Of a DNA stretch of 64,000 nt, positions 25,902 to 32,737 are shown piece after piece. This stretch comes from Gp6-AA40 sp035649635 (GTDB lineage: Bacteria > Acidobacteriota > Vicinamibacteria > Vicinamibacterales > UBA2999): contig DASRJE010000228.1 in NCBI GenBank assembly GCA_035649635.1, forward strand, positions 23,372 through 87,371, read 5' to 3'. The stretch's first letter is position 1, and every line of letters starts with the position of its first letter. The notes beneath the pieces were generated by a model. That model did no database searches. It saw only the letters and a list, made by a program, of their open reading frames with translations, and was not told where the DNA came from. Position numbers and translations under genes: made by a program.

Positions 25902-27269
25902 TTAAGAAACGACGGCGGGCTCTACGGCGGCGCCGCGGGGCACGGTCGTCCTGACCAACTCACCCACATCATCGAGTTGGTCGATCTGCCAGCACTGCTG
26001 GATAACGGCTTCAACCTCACGAGCGGGCAGGACGAGCAGGGCCTGATCGCGGAACTTCTCCTCGAGTTGTTTGTCGGTCAGCGGACGATGGATGTTGCCA
26101 AGCGATTGTTCGACGAACTTCGAGAGCCGCCGGCCGTCGCTCAGCTCAACCTCGATGTGTGCTTGGTCCTCGGTGATCGACGCATCGCCACTGGCCGTCG
26201 TCAGCTCGCGAACGCGTTTGATGGCGGGATCGTTCACCGCCTCGTCGGTGTACTCACGCAGACCGCCTTTGCCCCTGACCAGGCCGACGGCCGCACCGTG
26301 ATACACGGAGAACTTTCCTTGCAGTCCCTTCGTGATGTTCTGCTGATTACACAAATCGAGCACCAGCGGCGCGACGCGCAGCCGTACGGCAACGATAGAG
26401 GCTGGATCCGGCCGCTGCTCGTCGTGGATCTGAATGGCGCCATCGATGGTTGGATGGTTGACAATGCCGCAGGGGAACGGCTTGTAGGTATTCTCGCGAA
26501 GATCGAAATCGACGCCGAGGCGCGTCGGGATCTTCGAGAAATCGCGCGTCTCCGCAAGCACATGCGCAAAGCCTCGGGGACCTTCGACGCCGCGCTCTCC
26601 CGCGGTGAATCCTGCCTGGGCAAGGAGCGCCGCCGCATAGCCGTTCTGCGCTGAACGGCCGGGGTGAAACGCCTTTCCCATCGAACCGAACATCTCGCGC
26701 AACCCGGCCGATTGCGTTGCCGCCAGACCCAGTGCCCAGACCATCTGCTGTTCGTTGAGGCCGATGAGTTTTCCGATGGCAGCCGCCGCGCCGAAGACGC
26801 CAATCGTGCCGGTCATGTGCCAGCCGACGTCGTAGTGCGCCGGATACACGACGTTGCCCACGCGCGATGCCGCCTCGAAACCCAGAATGAACGCCTCGAC
26901 GAAATCGCGACCGCGCACTCGGTTGGCGCTCGCGTAGGCAAACAGTGCGGAGCCAACCGGCGAGCTCGTGTGACTGTAGTTCTTGGGCGTCGTGTCGTCG
27001 TAGTCCTCGACATGCGAGCTGATGCCGTTCATCAGCGAGGCATGAAGCGGATCGAGCCGTTCGACCCTGCCGATGACACTTGCCGTCCGTTCGCCCGAGA
27101 ACGGACTCAGCGCTCGAATCGCGGTCGTGACGGCCGGATGCGGGCTGCCGCCAATGGCGCAACCAACGACATTGATGATCGCCCGCTTCGCTTCGTGGCG
27201 GACGTCAGCGGGGACGTCCTCCCATCGGTTCGAGACGATGTAGGAGGCCAGAGTTCTGGTTTCATTCAT
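25902..27269 (-). CDS. MmgE/PrpD family protein 2
   Basis: 455 residues from ATG 27269; upstream codons are the translated type B repeat, whose GGGAG lies about 10 bases before ATG. Signatures: LASYIVSNRWEDVPADVRHEAKRAIINVVGCAIGG, LMNGISSHVEDYDDTTPKNYSHTSSPVGSALFA, GWHMTGTIGVFGAAAAIGKLIGLN and NTYKPFPCGIVNHPTIDGAI. The D-D-x-x-x-x-x-x-x-H core aligns with copy 1 only loosely, so the two have diverged in substrate. It is the first gene of the operon that runs to 21224. Confidence 0.9.
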   Translation of the reverse strand: MNETRTLASYIVSNRWEDVPADVRHEAKRAIINVVGCAIGGSPHPAVTTAIRALSPFSGERTASVIGRVERLDPLHASLMNGISSHVEDYDDTTPKNYSHTSSPVGSALFAYASANRVRGRDFVEAFILGFEAASRVGNVVYPAHYDVGWHMTGTIGVFGAAAAIGKLIGLNEQQMVWALGLAATQSAGLREMFGSMGKAFHPGRSAQNGYAAALLAQAGFTAGERGVEGPRGFAHVLAETRDFSKIPTRLGVDFDLRENTYKPFPCGIVNHPTIDGAIQIHDEQRPDPASIVAVRLRVAPLVLDLCNQQNITKGLQGKFSVYHGAAVGLVRGKGGLREYTDEAVNDPAIKRVRELTTASGDASITEDQAHIEVELSDGRRLSKFVEQSLGNIHRPLTDKQLEEKFRDQALLVLPAREVEAVIQQCWQIDQLDDVGELVRTTVPRGAAVEPAVVS

Positions 27270-27277
27270 GTCGAAAA

Positions 27278-27383
27278 AACTCCCAACGACCAACTTCCAA
27301 CCCCCAACTCCTACTCCCAACTCTCAAATGAGAACGCTTGGTAGTTGGGCCAGCGTCAGACGTTGGGAATTGGGAGTTGACGT
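27278..27383. repeat. Heptad-period intergenic repeat, type B, copy 3
   Basis: The left arm is AACTCCC, AACGACC, AACTTCC, AACCCCC, AACTCCT, then ACTCCC and AACTCTC. After a short centre the right arm is TTGGTAG, TTGGGCC, then TTGGGAA, TTGGGAG, TTGACG. It fills the gap between the MmgE/PrpD start and the stop of the next gene. Confidence 0.85.
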
Positions 27384-27385
27384 CG

Positions 27386-28345
27386 CTATTTCTGCTGTTC
27401 TTCGGCGCGCGCGGCGCTGAGGATGTTCTTCAACCCGTAGTTGCCCTCGTGGCACTCGTAGAGGGGCAACGGGTTGGAGTCCGCCGTCAACGGCAATGAA
27501 AACGTCCACGGCTTCGTCCAGGTGGAGGGATCCTCGACGGTCACCGTCCAGCGCACTTTGTCTGGAGCGATACGCTGGAATCGCTCGGTCAACGTCAGCG
27601 TCTCGGGGTTGGCGTTGCGATACACGCTCCGCTCCTTGAAGTTCCTGGTCGTCACCACGAGCGTGTCGCCTTCCCAATGACCACGGGCGTCGCCCATGTC
27701 CTGCGTGATGCTCTTGTTGATGGTCGCGCGCCCGTCGAGTGGGATGACGCGCGTCTCGTGGATCATCTCGTAGAGGATGGCAACGTAACCGGGTGCCTGC
27801 ACGATCTGATACTGGTTGCCGTAGATTGCCGGCATCATCGAGCCGGGCAGGCCGCGAGTGATGCAACGGTCGTACAGGCTGCGATCGGTGTACGAGTCTG
27901 CCGGTCCACGTCCGCTGGACTTCCGCGCCGCAGCGCGTTCAGCGACCCGGCGCTGGGCCTCTGGCGTCATGGGCGGGATCTTGCCGTCGGGCGGGTCGAC
28001 GACGAGCCACGCCTGGCTGCCGCGGTGCAAGTCGAGGTTGTCCTGCCACCAGTTGTTCGGCGCATGAATCGGACCCTCGAAGTTGTTCACCGTCCGCTCC
28101 TGGATCTTCTTTCTGACTGCGGCCAACTCGTCGCCCTTGATGTCTTCGAGCTTTCGTCCGGCAAACTCGTTGGGCCGTTCGAGCGGCGTTCCGTTTTCGT
28201 AGGTGTTGGTGTAGGTGCCCTGAATATCGGGATCGCCCCAGGGCGTTCGAGGAGCACTTTGGCCCGAGAGAGGCGCAACCATCGCACTCATCAGCGCTGC
28301 TGTGCACGCCGCGCTCAGGATTGACCACAAATGTCGAACGCGCAT
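27386..28345 (-). CDS. Secreted TPWGDPD-motif protein, paralogue 3
   Basis: 319 residues from ATG 28345; GGAGG inside the end of the upstream VOC gene is the ribosome site. Signal peptide to about APLSGQ, then RTPWGDPDIQGTYTNTYENGTPLERPNEF, WLVVDPPDGKIPPMT, LYDRCITRGLPGSMMPAIYGNQYQIVQAPGYVAILYEMIHETRVIPLDGR, GHWEGDTLVVTTRNFKE, LYECHEGNYGLKNIL. It closes a five-gene operon of PQQ enzymes, so a link with periplasmic oxidation is likely, but no activity is known. Confidence 0.85.
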   Translation of the reverse strand: MRVRHLWSILSAACTAALMSAMVAPLSGQSAPRTPWGDPDIQGTYTNTYENGTPLERPNEFAGRKLEDIKGDELAAVRKKIQERTVNNFEGPIHAPNNWWQDNLDLHRGSQAWLVVDPPDGKIPPMTPEAQRRVAERAAARKSSGRGPADSYTDRSLYDRCITRGLPGSMMPAIYGNQYQIVQAPGYVAILYEMIHETRVIPLDGRATINKSITQDMGDARGHWEGDTLVVTTRNFKERSVYRNANPETLTLTERFQRIAPDKVRWTVTVEDPSTWTKPWTFSLPLTADSNPLPLYECHEGNYGLKNILSAARAEEQQK

Positions 28346-28349
28346 GTGA

Positions 28350-29207
28350 CTACCTCCGAGTGGATGTGGCGGACCTCAGGCCCTCGGTCAGCTCGATTGA
28401 CGTCCCCCACGGGTCAGTCAGCCGGGCGCTCGCCGTGCCTGCCGCAGCCTTCGCGTAGGGCTCGTCAAACTTTATACCGAGTGCCTCGAGTCGCTTGCAG
28501 AAGGCTTGAAGGTCCTGAACTTCAAAGCCAAGGTGATCGAGCATCCGTCCCTTGGTCGATACGGTTGGTTTCGGATTTTCGCTGAAGTTCAGGTTGATGC
28601 CCGGCAGATCGACCGCGTCGTAGTTGGAGCGCTTGCCCGGCACGCCGTCGAACATCTTCGTGTACCACGCCTTGGCCTCGGCCACTTTCCCTGCCGGCAG
28701 ATACAAATGCACGTGATGGAATGCGATCGGAATCGGCAGCGGCCGGTTATGACGTTCTGCCGTGGCGTCCTTGTATCCGGCGTCCTGAGTAAACGTCAGG
28801 TTGAGAGCCGCGTTCTCAAACAACTCGATGCGTTCGCCTTCAGGCGTGTTCGTGGAGCCGACTCCAGGGAAATTGGCGAGTCGAGCCACTTTCAGCCCAG
28901 CGGCTTCCACGGCTGAGAACGTCTGCACTCGAAACGCGACGTGGTTGACGATGGAGCCGTCCGTCCCGCCGGTCGATTCTCCCTGAGTAAGAAACACGAG
29001 CACGTCGGGGAACTTGACGACAACAGCGCCGTTGAAAGTGTCGGGCGTGCCTCCCAGCGCGACCCAGAAGCGCTTGTTCGCGTCAACGTCGCGCACGACG
29101 TAATGGAGGTGGCCCATCGAGACGCCGGCTTTGTTGGGCGAGGCCAACTGGGCGAACACCGGCGTTGCAGTCAGCACAGCCAGCAGGAGTGTGGTTACGC
29201 GAAACAT
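28350..29207 (-). CDS. Exported two-domain VOC protein, paralogue 2
   Basis: 285 residues from ATG 29207, one base after the upstream stop; the longer frame is antisense-like. Signal peptide ends TPVFAQ. Domain 1 begins MGHLHYVVRDVDANKRFWVALGG with pair NHVAFRVQTF. Domain 2 begins IAFHHVHLYLP with pair DHLGFEVQDLQAFCKRLEALGIKFDEPY and ends TDPWGTSIELTEG. It shares order and key segments with the VOC protein at 413-1267. Both follow PQQ enzymes, suggesting an oxidised product handled in the periplasm. Confidence 0.88.
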   Translation of the reverse strand: MFRVTTLLLAVLTATPVFAQLASPNKAGVSMGHLHYVVRDVDANKRFWVALGGTPDTFNGAVVVKFPDVLVFLTQGESTGGTDGSIVNHVAFRVQTFSAVEAAGLKVARLANFPGVGSTNTPEGERIELFENAALNLTFTQDAGYKDATAERHNRPLPIPIAFHHVHLYLPAGKVAEAKAWYTKMFDGVPGKRSNYDAVDLPGINLNFSENPKPTVSTKGRMLDHLGFEVQDLQAFCKRLEALGIKFDEPYAKAAAGTASARLTDPWGTSIELTEGLRSATSTRR

Positions 29208-29208
29208 G

Positions 29209-30396
29209 TCAGTTACCAGGCTCAATCCGCAGGAGCATGCCGGCGTCCTCGTCGGTGAGCACATAGAGCAATCCATCCGGGCCCTGTCGAACGTCGCGAA
29301 TCCGCTGGCGCAACTCACCGAGCAGCGGCTCACGATTGATCGGTTTCCCGGCTTGATTGAGAACGATCCGCTGCACGTGGCCAGTGCCGCGCGTGCGGCC
29401 TTGGAACATCGCCCCAACGAAGACGTTCCCCTTCCATGCCGGGAAGCGATCACCGGTATAGAACGTCAACCCTGACACAGCAATGGACGGGACCCAGTAG
29501 ACGAAAGGTCCTTCGAGGTCGGCACGCCACGTCGAGTCGCTGATTTTCGTTCCGTCGTAGTCGGTGCCGAACGTGACGAGAGGCCAGCCGTAGTTCTTAC
29601 CCGGCAGAATGATGTTGAGCTCGTCGCCGCCGAGCGGCCCGTGCTCGTTCTCCCAGATCGCGCCGGTCGCGGGATTCAAGGCCAACCCTTGCGGGCTCCT
29701 GTGTCCCATCGAATAGATCTCGGGCAGGTAGCCGGCTTTACTGACGAACGGATTATCCGGCGGCACGCTGCCATCGTCGCGAAGTCGTAGCACCTTGCCG
29801 CCATGGTCATCGGGCTTCTGAGCGCGATCTTGTTCTTGACGCTCGCCAACGGTGAGATACAACAGGCCGGCTTTGTCGAATGCGATTCGTCCACCGTAGT
29901 TGGTGTTCGACTTGCTCCACGACTTGGCGACGAAGATGTCCTTGACGTCCCGAAGCGAGGTCCCGTCGAAGACGGCACGCGCCAGTGCTGTCGCCGTGAG
30001 ATTGTTTTCACCAGCTTTCGAGTAACTCAGATAGATGACGTGGTTCTCGGCGAACTGCGGGTGCAGCGCGACGTCGAGAAGGCCGGCGAGCACTCGGGCA
30101 AACACCGGCGGCGTTCCGGCGACCGGGGTGGGTTCGAGCTTTCCATTGCGAACGATCCGCAGTCGGCCTTCGCGCTCCGTGACCAGGATGCTGCCATCAG
30201 GGAGGAATGCCATGCTCCACGGATGCGACAAGCCAGTCGCCACCGGGACGACACGAATTGGAAGCTCCGACGAGAAGAACGTATGCGGCAGCGTTGGCGG
30301 CGGCGGCGACGAACGCGGCGCCTGCGCAGACGCGAACGATGCGGCGGCGATGGCCAGCACCACCGTCAGTGTCAATTTCCACACGGGCCTTCTCAC
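29209..30396 (-). CDS. Soluble PQQ-dependent sugar (glucose/sorbosone) dehydrogenase
   Basis: 395 residues from GTG 30396, overlapping the PQQ dehydrogenase stop (GTGA). Signal peptide to about SFASAQ. GLSHPWSMAFLPDGSILVTEREGRLRIV, LLDVALHPQFAENHVIYLSYS, GKVLRLRDDGSVPPDNPF, YSMGHRSPQGLALNPATGAIWENEHGPLGGDELN and IRDVRQGPDGLLYVLTDE are the standard blades of the GSDH/Asd (YliI-like) fold. It should oxidise an aldose or other sugar to its lactone in the periplasm using PQQ. Confidence 0.92.
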   Translation of the reverse strand: MRRPVWKLTLTVVLAIAAASFASAQAPRSSPPPPTLPHTFFSSELPIRVVPVATGLSHPWSMAFLPDGSILVTEREGRLRIVRNGKLEPTPVAGTPPVFARVLAGLLDVALHPQFAENHVIYLSYSKAGENNLTATALARAVFDGTSLRDVKDIFVAKSWSKSNTNYGGRIAFDKAGLLYLTVGERQEQDRAQKPDDHGGKVLRLRDDGSVPPDNPFVSKAGYLPEIYSMGHRSPQGLALNPATGAIWENEHGPLGGDELNIILPGKNYGWPLVTFGTDYDGTKISDSTWRADLEGPFVYWVPSIAVSGLTFYTGDRFPAWKGNVFVGAMFQGRTRGTGHVQRIVLNQAGKPINREPLLGELRQRIRDVRQGPDGLLYVLTDEDAGMLLRIEPGN

Positions 30397-32090
30397 TGCT
30401 CCATCAAGCCAAACGCCACGAGCGTATTTCCCGAAGGCAGCATCACCAGTTGCTTGCCGTCGAGCATCACCGTCGTGGGCGCTGCTCCCCAGATGAGGGA
30501 TCCGGTGCGATAGCTCCAGAGCTTCTTTCCCGTGCGCGAATCGAATGCGTTGAAGTAGCCTTCGTTGTCACCGGCAAAGACGAGTCCTGACGCCGTCGAC
30601 ATCACGCCTGCCAACGACGGAGTCGGAAGCACGTACTCCCACTTGATCGCTCCCGTCTTCGCGTCGATCGCGCGCACCGCGCCGTGGTCGGGTTCGGGCA
30701 GCTTCCGTACACCGCCGCTTGTGAAGCTACGACCCGGCACCATTTCCTGTTTGAACGGCGTGTAGATGGCGCAGGTCTCGCGCGCCATAACGAAGAACAA
30801 CTGCAGCGACGGATCGTAGGATGGTGGGTTGAAGTTGGTGCCTCCGCGCAGGTCTGGCACGCACTGCGGCTCCTTCGTGTCGCCCGGCAGCATGGTGCCC
30901 TCGTTGAGCACGATCGGTGTCCCGTCGGGACCGAGCTCCCTCGCCCACTTCGTCTGTGTGAAAGGCTTGCCGTGGATTAACTTGCCGCTGGTACGGTCGA
31001 GCACATAGAAGAATCCGTTGCGATTGGCGACCATCACCGCCTTGCGTGTCTGACCGCCGACGGTGACATCGCCGAGAACCGGCACGTGCGTCGAGTCCCA
31101 GTCGTGAAGGTCGTGCGGCGTGAATTGAAAGTGCCAGCGCAGCTTGCCGGTGTCGGCGTCGATCGCTATGAGCGAAGCGGTGTACAGGTTGTTGCCCTTC
31201 CTGTCGCCGCCGTAGTAGTCGGGATTCGGGTTGCCGGTGCCCCAGTAGATCAGGTTCAGCTCCGGATCGTAGCTGCCGGTCATCCACGTCGCACCGCCAC
31301 CCCGCGGGAGGACGTCAGGGTCCGACCATGTCTCGCTCCCCGGTTCGCCCGGCCCCGGGATCGTGTAGAAGCGCCACGCGCGCTTGCCGGTCGCCGCGTC
31401 GTAGGCGTCCAGGAACCCGCGTGTCGGCAAGTCGCCTCCAGCGTTGCCCGTGATCACCTTGTCCTTGATGACCAGCGGTGCGGCGGTCACGGCATGTCCG
31501 ACTTTGTAGTCGTCCAGTGCGACATCCCACAGCGCCTCGCCAGTGTCTCTGTCGAGCGCAACGAGATGCGCGTCCACGGTTCCCATGAACAACCGGTTAC
31601 CGAGCGCAGCAAACCCTCGATTGGACGGATTGGCGCCACCGTAGGTCAGGCCCGGCGGCAGCACGCGCCGATACCGCCAGATTTGGCGGCCGCTCCGCAT
31701 GTCGACGGCCCACGCGTAGTTGTTGTTCCCCGTGATGTACATCACGCCATCGAGCACGAGCGGCGTCGTCTCGTAGCCACGGTTGATGACCATGCCTTCC
31801 GCCTGGAACGTCCACAGCGGCGCCAGGCGCTTCACGTTCTCAGGTGTGATCTGCTTCAGCGGGCTGTGTCGCCGCCCCGAGTAGTCGCCGGAGAACGTGA
31901 GCCATCGTGCCGGGTTCTTGAAGCCGTCGAGAAGATCCTGCGCCGTGACCAGGGGAAGCTTCGGTGGTGGAAGCGGTGGCAGCTTGGTGTCGGTCTGAGG
32001 CGGCGCCTGACCTGGCGCCTGGCTGGCGAGGGACGCGGCAACGGCGATGGACAACGCTAGCGCCGCAACGATTCGAAGTGTCAGATGCAT
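30393..32090 (-). CDS. PQQ-dependent dehydrogenase (quinoprotein alcohol dehydrogenase family)
   Basis: 565 residues with signal peptide (to about AASLASQ). Propeller repeats carry the tryptophan-docking pattern: VDMRSGRQIWRYRR, LDRDTGEALWDVALDD, YDAATGKRAWRFYTIPG, IDADTGKLRWHFQFTPHDLHDWDSTHVPVL (with the catalytic Asp region), FDSRTGKKLWSYRTGS. The adjacent-Cys disulfide of methanol dehydrogenases is not evident, and there is no heme domain, so electrons must go to a separate acceptor. It is the second gene of a five-gene operon with cupin, sugar dehydrogenase, VOC and TPWGDPD genes. Confidence 0.93.
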   Translation of the reverse strand: MHLTLRIVAALALSIAVAASLASQAPGQAPPQTDTKLPPLPPPKLPLVTAQDLLDGFKNPARWLTFSGDYSGRRHSPLKQITPENVKRLAPLWTFQAEGMVINRGYETTPLVLDGVMYITGNNNYAWAVDMRSGRQIWRYRRVLPPGLTYGGANPSNRGFAALGNRLFMGTVDAHLVALDRDTGEALWDVALDDYKVGHAVTAAPLVIKDKVITGNAGGDLPTRGFLDAYDAATGKRAWRFYTIPGPGEPGSETWSDPDVLPRGGGATWMTGSYDPELNLIYWGTGNPNPDYYGGDRKGNNLYTASLIAIDADTGKLRWHFQFTPHDLHDWDSTHVPVLGDVTVGGQTRKAVMVANRNGFFYVLDRTSGKLIHGKPFTQTKWARELGPDGTPIVLNEGTMLPGDTKEPQCVPDLRGGTNFNPPSYDPSLQLFFVMARETCAIYTPFKQEMVPGRSFTSGGVRKLPEPDHGAVRAIDAKTGAIKWEYVLPTPSLAGVMSTASGLVFAGDNEGYFNAFDSRTGKKLWSYRTGSLIWGAAPTTVMLDGKQLVMLPSGNTLVAFGLMEQ

Positions 32091-32110
32091 GATGGTCTGC
32101 AGTCGTAGAA

Positions 32111-32132
32111 CGGGTCTTGCTGTTTAGACCCG
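32111..32132. repeat. REP-like hairpin, class E, copy 3
   Basis: CGGGTCT (32111-32117) and AGACCCG (32126-32132) flank an 8-base loop, between the cupin stop (32136) and the dehydrogenase start. Confidence 0.7.
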
Positions 32133-32135
32133 CCG

Positions 32136-32597
32136 TTATTTCTTTCCTAAGTACTGTTCGTCGGTGACCGGATCCTTCCACTCGAGGGTCCCGCTGTACA
32201 CGCTGAACTGGAGGGCCGCCTGATCGGGCGCCGCACCATGCCAGTGCAGCACGTTCGGCTTGGTGAGGACCGGCTGACCAGCAGGGACATCGACGATGCC
32301 GCTGCCAAGTTCCTGAAGGCGCCCGCGGCCTTCCTCGACGAGGAGCAGTTGGGCCGCTGAGTGGATATGCCAGTTCGTGCGTGCCCCGGCCTCGAACCGG
32401 ATGCGCGACATGTTCATGTTCTTGGTGTCGCCCACTTCAATCTTTCCGGTCATGCGCGAGGCGATACCGCCACCTCGTCCACCGCCGGCCGGCGGCGCCT
32501 GCCCCGGCGCGGGCTGCTGCGCAGCAGCGGCCGCCAACATCGACCAGACAGCCGCGATAACGAGACTCGCCAGAACGACACTTCTTCTATGAGTCAT
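32136..32597 (-). CDS. Exported cupin-domain protein
   Basis: 153 residues with a signal peptide (to about AAAAQQ) and a low-complexity linker rich in Pro and Gly. The cupin core is RIRFEAGARTNWHIHSAAQLLLVEEGRGRLQELG, with the first metal-binding motif containing His-x-His, and LTKPNVLHWHGAAPDQAALQFSVY for the second. The C-terminal EWKDPVTDEQY occurs in small (R)-mandelonitrile lyase-like and related single-domain cupins. It is the first gene of the 32.6-27.4 kb operon, exported like its neighbours. Activity unknown; enzyme or sensor. Confidence 0.85.
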   Translation of the reverse strand: MTHRRSVVLASLVIAAVWSMLAAAAAQQPAPGQAPPAGGGRGGGIASRMTGKIEVGDTKNMNMSRIRFEAGARTNWHIHSAAQLLLVEEGRGRLQELGSGIVDVPAGQPVLTKPNVLHWHGAAPDQAALQFSVYSGTLEWKDPVTDEQYLGKK

Positions 32598-32630
32598 GTG
32601 CGCCCTCTGTCACTTTGACCTGAGCCCTTT

Positions 32631-32737
32631 TAGCTTGGACCTTGCACTTTGAACTATGAACTTGAGCCTTGAACTTTGAACCTTGAACCTGAAACCTTTG
32701 ACCTGACTTTTGACCTTTGACTGTTGGCCTGCGTGCG
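32631..32737. repeat. Heptad-period intergenic repeat, type D, copy 2
   Basis: ACC or ACT recurs every 7 bases: ACCTTGC, ACTTTGA, ACTATGA, ACTTGAG, CCTTGA, ACTTTGA, ACCTTGA, ACCTGAA, ACCTTTG, ending ACCTTTG, ACTGTTG. Only one sense (C/T-rich) is present. It fills the gap below the ankyrin-cytochrome gene stop. Confidence 0.85.

Noticed and set aside
1291..27383. CRISPR array
   Set aside because: The repeats are 7-base units or inverted arms without constant repeat plus unique spacer structure, and no cas gene is present.
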